Of a DNA stretch of 40,538 nt, positions 8,723-17,230 are shown piece after piece; the stretch's first letter is position 1; the number at the start of each line of letters is the position of its first letter. Source of the DNA: an uncultured Bacteroidales bacterium (lineage in GTDB: Bacteria > Bacteroidota > Bacteroidia > Bacteroidales > UBA932); assembly GCA_934725015.1 (NCBI GenBank), contig CAKVAS010000022.1, positions 1 to 40,538 on the forward strand, given 5' to 3'. The translations under genes were made by a program, and so were the position numbers. The notes under the pieces are model-generated. The model was not told the DNA's origin. It saw only the letters and a list, made by a program, of their open reading frames with translations, and searched no databases.

Positions 8723-9571
8723 CTAATATATTTCAAATTTTCCGCTTTCGCGGGCCTGTTTAAGCAAGTCCTGTTCCAAATCGGAGACTAGTCCGCGCTT
8801 GCGCATACTCAGCAGGATGTCGCGTATGAGCGGGGTCACATACTCAACCGGGGCGGGGCTTCCGGCCGGGACAAAATCGCGGAGATAGGCAAGGTAGAGC
8901 AGCCCGGTGTCACCGCTGTACTCAATCCAGTCGCCCTTGCGGAAAGCCATCAGGGCGATGTAGTCTATGCCGAATTCCCTCGCGAGCACAGTCATGTCAA
9001 TCCACCTGCCCCCGAAGTTCTCATACTTTATCGCGGAAGACCATGCCAGCGAATCCGTGAGCTGCATCTGCGCAACGTCGCCGGAAACGATGCTGCTGCG
9101 GAAATCCCCGAGCGAGGGGGAATCCGGGGCGATGCAGAGGAAGTCCGCTCGCACGACGGGCACCTGAAGCACGAACTTGTCGGGATGCTGCCCGTAGTAC
9201 TCCTCAATCTGGTCCGGAGTGACGAGCGTGTCGAGCCTGTCGTTCACATAGCGCTGTTCGTAGCGGTACTTGAGCAGGGACTTGCGGTAGTCGTCCAGCT
9301 CCTTCGTCACGTCCAGCTCTTCCTTGGAAAGCTGCTTCTCGGCGACCTCCTGAAAGATGATGTCCGAAGCCCATGTGTTTATGTACTGCCGCGCAAGACG
9401 GGTGCTGTCATCGGCGGAGAGACCTCCGGGAAGAGCCTTGTCGAGTTCGCTCCGGTAGAGTCTCGTCTTTCCTACCGAGGCGACCACCTCGCCGGACATG
9501 ACGTGCTCCACCCACTCGCAGGACTGGAGCGAAAGGGCAAGGGTGCACAGAAGGAGAATCCGGTGTTTCAT
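8723..9571 (-). CDS. PpiC/SurA-N-like lipoprotein, predicted periplasmic chaperone
   Basis: Lipoprotein of about 282 residues with lipobox LSLQSC after a hydrophobic n-region, so it should be anchored in the envelope. The rest resembles the SurA N-terminal domain (VVASVGKTRLYRSEL, then a helical region to about residue 135), followed by a degenerate parvulin-like region without clear active-site motifs. Homologues in Bacteroidota are often called peptidyl-prolyl cis-trans isomerases and lie next to surA-like genes, as here. The ATG at 9571 is chosen because it leaves a standard signal peptide; an ATG at 9586 is also in frame. It is the first gene of the operon, with a good promoter 68 bases upstream. 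Confidence 0.78.
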   Translation of the reverse strand: MKHRILLLCTLALSLQSCEWVEHVMSGEVVASVGKTRLYRSELDKALPGGLSADDSTRLARQYINTWASDIIFQEVAEKQLSKEELDVTKELDDYRKSLLKYRYEQRYVNDRLDTLVTPDQIEEYYGQHPDKFVLQVPVVRADFLCIAPDSPSLGDFRSSIVSGDVAQMQLTDSLAWSSAIKYENFGGRWIDMTVLAREFGIDYIALMAFRKGDWIEYSGDTGLLYLAYLRDFVPAGSPAPVEYVTPLIRDILLSMRKRGLVSDLEQDLLKQARESGKFEIY

Positions 9572-9638
9572 GTTATCCAAATGCATCAAGTAATCGTCAA
9601 AAATGGCTGACCAAAAAATTCAGACAGCTTTTAACGGA

Positions 9639-9669
9639 CAAAGATAATCATTTTCTTTCCACGGCGCAA
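9639..9669 (-). promoter_or_regulatory. Bacteroidota-type promoter for the envelope-assembly operon
   Basis: On the minus strand a -33 TTG (9669-9667) is separated by exactly 20 bases from a -7 TATCTTTG (9646-9639). This matches the Bacteroidota consensus TTTG-N19-21-TAnnTTTG. Transcription would start near 9632, about 60 bases before the lipoprotein ATG at 9571. Confidence 0.65.
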
Positions 9670-9745
9670 TATTTGCGTAAAGGACGACCCGGCTTTAGAA
9701 ATGTGAAAAGGCAAGTCGCCTCGGATCGAGGATTATTTTTGAACT

Positions 9746-10186
9746 ATGGGTTTGAGAACACGAGTCATGAGTCTGGGACTGCTTTCGGCGGTCGTGATGC
9801 TGTGCTGCGGGAATGTCTCCGCGCAGAGCGTCATCCCTGCGTCCATGGGCGGCAGCGACGGGTTCGATGTTTTCGTGCCAATCTCGCGCTATCTCGGGAA
9901 CGGGGAGGCCGAAAAGTTGTCCGCATGGTTCTCGAACAGCGTCGAAATCACGATTCTCGGCGAGTCCAACACCTGCTCACGCTCGCAGGCCCGCCAGATT
10001 CTGAAGTCATTCTACGCCTCCTACACCCCGAGGTCGTTTGAAATCACGCACAAGGCTTCTCAGGGAAATATGAAATACGCCATCGGCAACCTAAAGGCCG
10101 GCGGCGAGACCTTCGTCGTCACTGTCTTTCTCTGCATGAAGGACAACTGCTACGACATCCATCAGCTGAAAATAGAACGTCTCTGA
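9746..10186 (+). CDS. DUF4783 family secreted protein
   Basis: Small secreted protein (146 residues) with a signal peptide ending near GNVSA-QS. The mature part matches the Bacteroidota DUF4783 pattern: GFDVFVPISRYLGNGEAEKLSAWFS, ARQILKSFY, and an alternating beta C-terminus ending HQLKIERL. This fold is NTF2-like. The biochemical role is not established, and nothing here reveals a ligand. It starts at the first ATG because this keeps two arginines in the signal-peptide n-region; an ATG at 9767 is the alternative. queH starts 49 bases downstream on the same strand. Confidence 0.75.
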   Translation: MGLRTRVMSLGLLSAVVMLCCGNVSAQSVIPASMGGSDGFDVFVPISRYLGNGEAEKLSAWFSNSVEITILGESNTCSRSQARQILKSFYASYTPRSFEITHKASQGNMKYAIGNLKAGGETFVVTVFLCMKDNCYDIHQLKIERL

Positions 10187-10235
10187 TGCGGAAAGACAGG
10201 ATGGAAAGCGTCACATCCCAAATGACAGCAAAAAT

Positions 10236-10868
10236 ATGAAAGGGAACGAACTGCTCACGGTTACGGCTCCGGGAGGGGCGGACAGGGTTCTGCTCCACAC
10301 CTGCTGCGCACCATGCTCGGGGGCGATCATCGAGTGCCTGCTGCGCAGCGGAATAAGGCCCACGATTTATTACTGCAATCCCAACATTTTTCCGGAGGAG
10401 GAATATCTCATAAGAAAGAACGAGTGCACGAGGTTCGCTCAGTCGCTCTCTCTGGAGATTGTCGATGCCGACTATGACCACGCGGCGTGGCTCGACGGGG
10501 TTAGCGCCCTTGCCGCAGAGGCTGGTCTGACTGACATAGGAAGCCTCCCGGAAAGGGGCGGGCGCTGCCTTCAGTGCTTCAGGTACAGGCTGCTCGATTC
10601 GGCGCGGTATGCGGCCGGGCACGGGTTCACTGTGCTCACGACGACGCTGGCCTCGTCACGCTGGAAGTCGCTGGAGCAAATCAACGAGGCCGGGAACTGG
10701 GCCGTGGAGCAGGTGCGGCGGCAGGCCGGACCGTGCGGGGACGCGCCGGTCTGGTGGGAACAGAACTGGCGGCGGGGCGGCCTGCAGGAACGGCGGTCGC
10801 AAATCATCAAAGAGTATAATTTTTACAACCAGACCTGGTGCGGCTGCGAATTCAGCCGGCGAGGCTAA
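10236..10868 (+). CDS. queH: Epoxyqueuosine reductase QueH
   Basis: QueH (formerly DUF208) reduces epoxyqueuosine to queuosine in tRNA, the last step of queuosine synthesis, and does so without cobalamin, unlike QueG. Visible hallmarks are the HTCCAPCSG motif (C23, C24, C27), the CxxC pair C111/C114 (GRCLQCFRYR), the TTTLASSRWK stretch, and the C-terminal NQTWCGCEFS with C202 and C204. These cysteines supply the iron-sulfur and redox sites of the family. Length (210 residues) is normal. The stop codon lies inside the left arm of a large inverted repeat (10858-10981) that probably ends transcription. Confidence 0.92.
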   Translation: MKGNELLTVTAPGGADRVLLHTCCAPCSGAIIECLLRSGIRPTIYYCNPNIFPEEEYLIRKNECTRFAQSLSLEIVDADYDHAAWLDGVSALAAEAGLTDIGSLPERGGRCLQCFRYRLLDSARYAAGHGFTVLTTTLASSRWKSLEQINEAGNWAVEQVRRQAGPCGDAPVWWEQNWRRGGLQERRSQIIKEYNFYNQTWCGCEFSRRG

Positions 10869-10981
10869 ACGGAAGCGGTCTGCTGCGTTGGACGGTTTGA
10901 TGAAATCCTCACAGCCGCCAAGGCTGCTGCGGTTTCATCTTCGCCGTCCGCCTTGCATCCCATCTCCCGTTTAACCTCGCC
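10858..10981 (+). repeat. Long palindromic element, copy A, overlapping the queH 3' end
   Basis: The outer arms are 10858-10872 and 10967-10981, complementary at 14 of 15 positions. Nested inside are GGACGG/CCGTCC, GATGAAA/TTTCATC and AGCC/GGCT stems. Single-strand stretches GCTGCGTT, TCCTCACA, TGCTGCGG and CCTTGCA recur in the copy at 34822-34947. It probably acts as a terminator here, and the conserved interior suggests a dispersed structured element. The remaining bases to 11089 contain only short AAATGCAAGACTG-type repeats and no gene. Confidence 0.6.
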
Positions 10982-11089
10982 GCTCAGGTGCTTGTTCATG
11001 CACTGGAATACAAGACTGAAATGCAGGACTGAAATGCAAGGCTGAAATGCAAGACTGAAATAAGAGTGACGTGAGACTGGAGCAAAAGC

Positions 11090-13012
11090 CTATCTTCTGA
11101 ATTCAACGACAAGGGCGGATTCGGGGGCGACGGAAGTGGTGTCGTCAACCGTGAGCGGGACGCCGGTGAGGACATCGGTGCCGGAGGTGAGGCCGTCGGT
11201 GATTTCGGAATAGTAGCTCCACGGAACTGTCTTCGTCGTGTCGGAATTGTTGATGAAGACAAAGACGGCGGCGGAGTCGTTGTAGCGGAAGAAGGCGTAG
11301 GTGTTGTCACGGGTGATGAAATGGAGGGTCCGTCCGGTGTGGATGACCTCGGCTGTCTTTCGCCAGTGGAACAGGCGGCTCACATAGTCGAACAGCTCGG
11401 CGGCCTGACCCGGATAGACCGGTCTGCCGTCGGTGTTAAGGCGCTGCGCCTCCCTGCCCTCATGAGTGAAGAGGTTCATCTTATCCCCCGGCCAGCCTCC
11501 CGGGAAATCCACCCGGAGCCCGCCGTGCCCCTGCGAGCGGTCGGCGGAGACCATCATCAGTTCGTCTCCGGCAAAGACCTGCGGGATTCCGCGCATGGTG
11601 GCCATCAGTGTCATGGCAAGCTTGAGCTTCTTGGGATTCTTCCCGACAACATCGCCGATGCGGTCCGTGTCGTGATTTCCGGCGAAAATCAGCAGGTTGT
11701 TCACGTCGGCATAGAGGAAATCATGCGAAAGCACCTCGTAAATCCTCGTCATTCCGCAGCCCCAGCCCGCGCCCTCGTTCAGTCCCGTGCGCAGTGCGTC
11801 ATGCAATGGAAAGTCCATCACCGCCGGAAGGTTGGAATTAAACCCGTCACGGTTCGGCGCGTCCTTCTGCCAGTAGGCCAGCTGCGGGATTGAGGAAGTC
11901 CAGCACTCGCCGACTATGTTGAAGTGAGGATATTCATCAGTAATCGCCCTGCACCAGCGGGACATCGGCTCCTTCTCGTTATAAGGATAGGTATCGACTC
12001 TGAATCCGTCAAGTCCGGAATATTCCGCCCACCATACCGCCCACTGTATGAAGTAGTTGAGCACAAACGGGTTGTCAAGGTTCATGTCCGGCATCGACGG
12101 AACGAACCACCCGCTCTCCTGAATCTCAAGGTCTTTTTTAGAAGCGTTCGGGTCCATGTTCGTGGAGAAGCAGACATTGGTTCCGGTGTATTCCGGGAAC
12201 TGATGAATCCAGTCCTCAAACGGCAGGTCGGCCATCCACCAGTGAGACGTTCCGCAGTGGTTCGTCACTATGTCCATTATCACTTTCAGCCCCTTCCCGT
12301 GCGCCTTGGCGACAAATTCGCGGTAGAGTTCGTTGCTGCCGAAGCGCGGATCAATGCGGTAGTAGTCGGAAGCCGCATAGCCGTGGTAGGACTCGTGAGG
12401 GGCGTTGTCTTCAAGAAGCGGAGTCGGCCATATTGCCGTCGCTCCGAGTTCGCTGATGTAGTCCAGATGGTCGATTATTCCCTGAATGTCGCCTCCGTGC
12501 CGTCCGAAGAACTCGCTGCGGTCAGCCTTGTCGGCGGTGTCGGGAGTGGAGTCGTTCGACGGGTCGCCGTTCGCAAATCGGTCAGGCATAATGAGATATA
12601 TCATATCCACGCTCGAAAAACTTCCGCGCTGTACCGAGCCTTCCGCCCTCTCCCCTATCTCATATGCCCTTTTGAAACTTTCGCCGTCCTTGGAGAAAAC
12701 GAGGTAATATGTCCCAGCCTTCGCGTTCGGGGATATGGCTACGTCGATGAAAAGATAGTTCGGGCTGTCGGCCTTATGCACCCCGCGAATCCTCACGCCC
12801 TCCGCGCCTTCGAACGCGACCTCATATTCCGAAATCCCGTCCCCGTGCACCATCAGCTGGAGCGGAGTGTTCATCCCGACCCACCACGAAAGCGGCTCGA
12901 CCCTGCTCACCTGCGCATCGGAAGCGTCCGCCACCGACTCCGGCACAAACTCTCCGTTTCCCGCACACGAACTCAGCATAATTGCCGTCATAATCCAAAA
13001 TATTCTTTTCAT
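11090..13012 (-). CDS. GH13 lipoprotein, SusA/neopullulanase-like alpha-glucanase
   Basis: Glycoside hydrolase family 13 enzyme expected to cleave alpha-1,4 bonds of maltodextrins, pullulan or cyclodextrins. It starts at the ATG at 13012, which gives a lipoprotein signal (lipobox IMLSSC, Cys16); an upstream in-frame start would put 8 extra residues before the signal. An N-terminal beta-sandwich of cyclomaltodextrinase type (about 35-125) precedes the barrel. In 640-residue numbering the catalytic residues are D340 (GFRVDT), E369 (IVGECW) and D448 (FAGNHD). A C-terminal beta domain ends the protein. The architecture matches Bacteroides SusA, although the lipobox suggests membrane anchoring. 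It is the last gene of the sus-like cluster. Confidence 0.87.
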   Translation of the reverse strand: MKRIFWIMTAIMLSSCAGNGEFVPESVADASDAQVSRVEPLSWWVGMNTPLQLMVHGDGISEYEVAFEGAEGVRIRGVHKADSPNYLFIDVAISPNAKAGTYYLVFSKDGESFKRAYEIGERAEGSVQRGSFSSVDMIYLIMPDRFANGDPSNDSTPDTADKADRSEFFGRHGGDIQGIIDHLDYISELGATAIWPTPLLEDNAPHESYHGYAASDYYRIDPRFGSNELYREFVAKAHGKGLKVIMDIVTNHCGTSHWWMADLPFEDWIHQFPEYTGTNVCFSTNMDPNASKKDLEIQESGWFVPSMPDMNLDNPFVLNYFIQWAVWWAEYSGLDGFRVDTYPYNEKEPMSRWCRAITDEYPHFNIVGECWTSSIPQLAYWQKDAPNRDGFNSNLPAVMDFPLHDALRTGLNEGAGWGCGMTRIYEVLSHDFLYADVNNLLIFAGNHDTDRIGDVVGKNPKKLKLAMTLMATMRGIPQVFAGDELMMVSADRSQGHGGLRVDFPGGWPGDKMNLFTHEGREAQRLNTDGRPVYPGQAAELFDYVSRLFHWRKTAEVIHTGRTLHFITRDNTYAFFRYNDSAAVFVFINNSDTTKTVPWSYYSEITDGLTSGTDVLTGVPLTVDDTTSVAPESALVVEFRR

Positions 13013-13059
13013 TTTTTGCAAAATTAAAACAATCATTCAAAATACTCGAAGTTGCCGTT

Positions 13060-13111
13060 CAATAAAAAGACGGCGCGCAAGGAGTGTAACGCAGCAATCC
13101 GCTTTTTATTG
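13060..13111 (-). repeat. Short palindromic element, copy C, terminator-like
   Basis: The arms CAATAAAAAG (13060-13069) and CTTTTTATTG (13102-13111) are perfectly complementary. Read on the minus strand, the loop contains ATTGCTGCGTTACACT and CCTTGCGC. These match the conserved interior of the copies at 10858 and 34822, but the middle hairpin is absent. It overlaps the stop codon of the 405-residue GH13 gene and lies upstream of the SusA-like gene, so it may be an intergenic terminator or attenuating stem. Confidence 0.6.
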
Positions 13112-14323
13112 GGCATCAATGCTCCAAGACCACGGAGATTTTAACTCAGCTGTAACGGTCACCGTGTCATCCGGCAGCACGCGCCGGAAAACGAGCGTGC
13201 TGTCCTGTGTGGAAACCACCTCGAAGCGTCCGCCCCTTTCGCCCGCACGTAGAGCCGGATGGTCGTGGCGGAAGCGTATCATGTTCTGATAGAACGCGGT
13301 GAAGTCATTTTCCTCCCACGCCGGAATCGGGTCTTTTTCAAAGAACTGGAAACGGTGGTTCCAGCCCATCTCCTGCCCGGTATAAATCAGAGGCTGCCCG
13401 TTCGGAAGCGTGAATGTCAGCACGGCCATCACCTCGGCAGCCCCGCCCATGCGCTCGAACTCGGTGCCAGCCCATGAGTTCTCGTCATGGTTGGAGGTGA
13501 ACATCAGGCGAAACGCCTCCGCAGGATAGTTTTGAGCGTCCCTCCCGATGTAGCCGAGCAGTTCCGGGATGTTCTTTCGCCCCTGCGCGATGTCGTTCAG
13601 CAGATGATGCAGTTCCCAGGCATAAGAGGCGTCGAATCCCGAGCGGTGAAGCTGCGGGTCCTCCCCCTCGGCGAGCATATACATCTGAGGCCAGTCGGCG
13701 CGGAGGGATGAAATCGTCTTGGACCAGAACTCGAACGGCACCTCACAGGCCATGTCGCAGCGGAATCCGTCCACGCCCTTTTCCATCCAGAAGCGCATGG
13801 CCTTTTCCTGCGCGTCCCACACTGCCGGATTGTCATAGTTCAGCGCGGCTATGTCGGTCCAGTCGTACTGCACGACGGTGTTGCCGAGCGAATCCCTCTC
13901 ATACCAGTCCGCAGGCTCGCTTTCTGTCCACACGGCATCCGGAGAGGTGTGGTTGGCCACCCAGTCGAGAATGACCCTGAAGCCGCGTGCCTTGGCGGCG
14001 GCAAGGAAAGACTCGAAGTCCTCCATCGTTCCGAACTCCGGGTTCACCGCGCAGTAGTCCTTCACCGCGTAGTAGGAACCGAGCGTACCCTTGCGCTCCT
14101 TCTCGCCTATGGGATAAATCGGCATGAGCCAGATGACATCGACTCCGAGCCTTTCAAGACGCGGAAGCTGTGCCTGAGCGGCGGCGAAAGTGCCATCCGG
14201 AGTGTATTGGCGGACATTCATCTCATAGACTACGGTGTCGTAGGTCCACCGTGCGTGCGGAGTCTTTTCGGTGCAGGAGACCGCGAGAAGAAGGGCTGTG
14301 ATTGCAAGATATATCTTTTTCAT
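13106..14323 (-). CDS. GH13 alpha-amylase family lipoprotein
   Basis: Compact GH13 glucanase of 405 residues with lipobox LLAVSC (Cys17), so it should be a membrane-anchored lipoprotein. Catalytic residues are D190 (GFRCDM), E219 (LAEGED) and D280 (TSNHDE). Other GH13 regions are DVIWLMPIYP and ILDWVANHTS. There is no added carbohydrate-binding domain and only a short C-terminal beta domain. The reading frame stays open for 138 codons upstream, through the 36-bp minisatellite, but that stretch is repeat translation. The ATG at 14323 followed by a standard signal peptide is the true start. It lies between two other GH13 genes of the cluster; exact specificity is unknown. Confidence 0.87.
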   Translation of the reverse strand: MKKIYLAITALLLAVSCTEKTPHARWTYDTVVYEMNVRQYTPDGTFAAAQAQLPRLERLGVDVIWLMPIYPIGEKERKGTLGSYYAVKDYCAVNPEFGTMEDFESFLAAAKARGFRVILDWVANHTSPDAVWTESEPADWYERDSLGNTVVQYDWTDIAALNYDNPAVWDAQEKAMRFWMEKGVDGFRCDMACEVPFEFWSKTISSLRADWPQMYMLAEGEDPQLHRSGFDASYAWELHHLLNDIAQGRKNIPELLGYIGRDAQNYPAEAFRLMFTSNHDENSWAGTEFERMGGAAEVMAVLTFTLPNGQPLIYTGQEMGWNHRFQFFEKDPIPAWEENDFTAFYQNMIRFRHDHPALRAGERGGRFEVVSTQDSTLVFRRVLPDDTVTVTAELKSPWSWSIDAQ

Positions 14324-14348
14324 ATTCAATAAATTATCATTCAGCATT

Positions 14349-14389
14349 AAAGATTCCTCGGCTTCACTTCGTTCCGCTCGGAATGACAG
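14349..14389 (-). repeat. Dispersed repeat copy flanking the 36-bp array (left)
   Basis: Starts AAAGATTCCTCGGCTTC and ends GGAATGACAG. It is the inverted counterpart of the copy at 14814-14843 and belongs to the family found at 25309, 37051 and 29675. It merges directly into the first unit of the 36-bp array. Confidence 0.7.
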
Positions 14390-14790
14390 GAGTAACTCCA
14401 AGGTCAATACCATTAGGAATGACCGGGGGAACTTCAAGGGCAATACCATTAGGAATGACAGGAGTAACTTCAAGGGCAATACCATTAGGAATGACAGGAG
14501 TAACTTCAAGGGCAATACCATTAGGAATGACAGGAGTAACTTCAAGGGCAATACCGCTCGGAATGACAGGGGGAACTTCAAGGGCAATATCGCTCGGAAT
14601 GACAGGAGTAACTTCAAGGTCAATACCATTAGGAATGACCGGAGGGACTTCAAGGGCAATACCATTAGGAATGACCGGAGGGACTTCAAGGGCAATACCG
14701 CTCGGAATGACAGGAGTAACTCCAAGGTCAATACCATTAGGAATGACCGGGGGGGGGAACTTCAAGGGCAATACCGCTCGGAATGCAGGG
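14380..14790. repeat. 36-bp minisatellite, 11 units, between two GH13 genes
   Basis: Units start at 14380, 14416, 14452, 14488, 14524, 14560, 14596, 14632, 14668, 14704 and 14740, then a degraded unit at 14780. Each begins GGAATGAC and runs on as GTAACTTCAAGGGCAATACC, ending in either ATTA or GCTC. The last full unit is 40 bases because its G-run has grown to nine (14749-14757) from five in unit 2. There is no spacer between units, so this is not CRISPR. Because 36 is a multiple of three, long frames stay open on both strands, but none looks like a protein. No gene occurs in 14324-14851. Confidence 0.9.
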
Positions 14791-14813
14791 TAATGGGAAT
14801 GCTGTCGGGCTTT

Positions 14814-14843
14814 CTGTCATTTCGAACGAAGTGAGAAATCTTT
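14814..14843 (+). repeat. Dispersed repeat copy flanking the 36-bp array (right)
   Basis: Begins CTGTCATTTCGAACGAAG and ends AAATCTTT. It lies 8 bases from the stop codon of the 768-residue GH13 gene and is inverted relative to 14349-14389, so the array sits in the loop of a large inverted repeat. Confidence 0.7.
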
Positions 14844-14851
14844 GTGCGTTA

Positions 14852-17158
14852 CTAAAAGTTTGTCAGAAGCCTGAACTCGCCCGCCTTGAGAGGGGTGACG
14901 AGGACATTGTCGGAACCGGTCGTCAGCTGCGTGCCGCCGAAACGGTCGTACCATGTGCCTCCGGACGGGAGCCGGACATCGGCCGCTGCAACATCCGTGA
15001 CCCCGAAGTTGCCGACAACGACAAAGGAGCGCGAATCCTCCGCCCTGCAGGTCATCGTCCTAAGCTCCGCGCCGCTGCCGACAGACCAGTCGAATCTGGC
15101 GCCAAAGTCGAAAAAGCGAGGATTGTCACGTCTGAACGCGAGCAGGGTGGCATAGACATCGTGCAGAGCCCTGCGCTCCGGAACATCGAGATAGTCCCAG
15201 TGCAGCGGTTTCGCTCCGGTGCGGCCGTTCTCCTCGATGGAAACGTCGTAGCCGAGTTCCTCGAACTGCCAGAGCATCTTCGGTCCGGGAACAAGAAGGG
15301 AAAAGGCCGCATTGAGTTCTTCCCGCTTCATCCTCGCCGCAAGGTCGGAAGCAATCCCGTTGCCCCACTTGAGCGACTTGTAGGCAGTCCTTTCCTCGTC
15401 GTGGCTCTCCATGAAGCCGACAAGCGAGCCGAACGGCATCGCCGCATTTCCCGTCCACATCTCGGAAAGGTCGTCCCCGTCCTTGAGCCAGCCCATCGCC
15501 GTCTGACAATAGGCTCCGTTCATATTCCGCCAGAGCTTCACTCCGGCTTCGCCAAGTTCCTGTTCCTCCCTGATGTCGCAGAAATGCTCGAAAATCACCA
15601 CGGCATTCGGGTTTGCCGCGAACACCGCAGAAGCATAGTCCTTCAGAATCTTCACCCGCGAAGCGTCATAGTTCGCCGCAGAACTCTCCGTTGACCTGCG
15701 CTGGGTAAATCCCTTGGTGAGGTCGAAGCGGAAGCCGTCGAACCTGTACTCCTCAAGAAGATAGCGCAGGCTCCGCTTCACGTGTTCGCGCACCATCTCG
15801 TTCTCATGGTTCCAGTCATGAAATACAGAATACGGATGCGGTGCATCGACATTGAACCACGGATTGTTCGCCGCAGTCTTGTTGGCGGCGGAGTCCCAGT
15901 ACATCTTCGCCATCGGATGCGCCCCGGTGGCATGATTATACACGACGTCGAGAATCACCGCCATTCCCCGGCTGTGACACCCGTCGATGAACGCCTTGTA
16001 GTGCTCGCGGGTGCCGTATGCCTTGTCGAGGGCGAAATATGAACATGGATTATATCCCCAGCTGTCGTTTCCGTCAAATTCCTGGACAGGCATCAGTTCG
16101 ATGGCGTTCACCCCGAGTTCCGCAAGATAGTCAAGCCTCTGCTCGGCGCCGGAAAGGTCATGGGTGGCGCTGAAATCCCGGAGATGAAGCTCATATATCA
16201 CGAGGTCGTCCCTGTCCTCAATCTCATAGTCCGTGACTTTCCATTCATACTCCGGCCGCGAGGTGCTGAAAGCCGACACGAGACCCGAGGCTCCCGAAGG
16301 ATAGGACGGAAGGTCGGGATATGTCGATGAGGAAATCCATTTGTCGTCGCTGCTGTAGATGATTTCGGAATATGGGTCCGAAATGCGGAGCGCTTCGCCC
16401 TCCGAGTCAATAAGATGGTACTGGAAGCGGTACTCCTTGCCCGGAGTCAACCCATCGAGAGTAAGCCACCAGCATCCCGCCGCCTCATCGCGTTTCATCT
16501 GCCAGTCGTTGGAAAGCTTCCAGCCGTTGAAGTCACCGACAATGAAACTGTGGGCGTGATGCTCCCCGTTCTTGTCCCGGTCATAGAGCACGAGCGTGAC
16601 CGTGCTGTTGCCGACGACATTGATTCCCGTGCCCGCGCCGGAAGGCAGGGCCTCCTCGGTCACGGCCGCCGGAACGAAACCCTTGCCGCTGTCGGAGACC
16701 TTGCAGAAAAGGTCGGCGGTCTGCTTCGAGCCGTCGGCATTGCGGACCACGACTCCGATTTTCGTCACGGCCTCGTCGTCCCCTGCGCCGAACCACCCGC
16801 GCACCGAAGGCTCAAGCGGAAGCTTCCACACGTTCTCGACCCCGGTCCGCTGCCAGCGGCACTTTTCGGTGTTCACAGTCCATTCAGCCTGAACGTGCTC
16901 CCATTCGAGGTTCACAATCCCGATGTGGGCGTAAAGTTCACCGGCGTAGCCCGCGAAAGGGAAGCTGCCGCCGGCCTTGTAGTAGAGCGTGCAGGCCTCG
17001 TCGGCCGACGGGGTCAGCGGGTCGGAGGACAGCCCAGGCTGAAGCTTTTCGATGTCAAACGACGGAGTATCAGGCTCCTGTGACGGGTTCTCCGGCGGAG
17101 TGCAGGAAAAGAGCAGGGCGAGCGCGGCCGCTGCGGAGAAAAGGATGTTCTTGTTCAT
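14852..17158 (-). CDS. GH13 lipoprotein with CBM48-like domain, pullulanase/alpha-glucan type
   Basis: Lipoprotein of 768 residues (lipobox ALLFSC, Cys19). An N-terminal beta-sandwich region (about 35-165) is followed by a CBM48-like module (about 185-285, FIVGDFNGWKL, then YRFQYHLID and DPYS) and a GH13 barrel. Catalytic residues are D479 (GFRFDL), E524 (IFEHF) and D587 (ESHDEE). YNPCSYFALDKAYGT and VILDVVYNHATG resemble type I pullulanases and branching or debranching enzymes. It probably attacks starch or its branch points on the cell surface or in the periplasm. The exact reaction cannot be fixed from sequence alone. It lies directly after the SusE/F-like gene in the cluster. Confidence 0.83.
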   Translation of the reverse strand: MNKNILFSAAAALALLFSCTPPENPSQEPDTPSFDIEKLQPGLSSDPLTPSADEACTLYYKAGGSFPFAGYAGELYAHIGIVNLEWEHVQAEWTVNTEKCRWQRTGVENVWKLPLEPSVRGWFGAGDDEAVTKIGVVVRNADGSKQTADLFCKVSDSGKGFVPAAVTEEALPSGAGTGINVVGNSTVTLVLYDRDKNGEHHAHSFIVGDFNGWKLSNDWQMKRDEAAGCWWLTLDGLTPGKEYRFQYHLIDSEGEALRISDPYSEIIYSSDDKWISSSTYPDLPSYPSGASGLVSAFSTSRPEYEWKVTDYEIEDRDDLVIYELHLRDFSATHDLSGAEQRLDYLAELGVNAIELMPVQEFDGNDSWGYNPCSYFALDKAYGTREHYKAFIDGCHSRGMAVILDVVYNHATGAHPMAKMYWDSAANKTAANNPWFNVDAPHPYSVFHDWNHENEMVREHVKRSLRYLLEEYRFDGFRFDLTKGFTQRRSTESSAANYDASRVKILKDYASAVFAANPNAVVIFEHFCDIREEQELGEAGVKLWRNMNGAYCQTAMGWLKDGDDLSEMWTGNAAMPFGSLVGFMESHDEERTAYKSLKWGNGIASDLAARMKREELNAAFSLLVPGPKMLWQFEELGYDVSIEENGRTGAKPLHWDYLDVPERRALHDVYATLLAFRRDNPRFFDFGARFDWSVGSGAELRTMTCRAEDSRSFVVVGNFGVTDVAAADVRLPSGGTWYDRFGGTQLTTGSDNVLVTPLKAGEFRLLTNF

Positions 17159-17176
17159 TATCTCTCACATTTGCAG

Positions 17177-17202
17177 CCGGCGGCCCGATCAGGAGCCGCC
17201 GG
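17177..17202 (-). promoter_or_regulatory. GC-rich stem-loop between susE/F-like and GH13 genes
   Basis: CCGGCGGC (17177-17184) and GCCGCCGG (17195-17202) form a perfect 8-bp stem with a 10-base loop in the 72-base gap. No U-run follows on the minus strand. It may be an mRNA-stabilising or partial-termination stem that separates the abundant binding proteins from the enzymes. Confidence 0.45.
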
Positions 17203-17230
17203 TCGATAATAATTTACAGTTCAGACAAAA

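Noticed and set aside
9734..9741. TATTTTTG as a -7 element for the DUF4783 gene
   Set aside because: It would place the transcription start inside the first codon, and no -33 element is at the right distance. It works only if the ATG at 9767 is used, which gives a poorer signal peptide.
14324..14737. 138-codon in-frame extension upstream of the 405-residue GH13 gene
   Set aside because: It is translation of the 36-bp minisatellite (repeats of LPLK/LLLSF type). A proper lipoprotein signal peptide starts at 14323.
14380..14790. Possible CRISPR array
   Set aside because: Units of 36 bp are directly adjacent with no spacers, and no cas gene is present.
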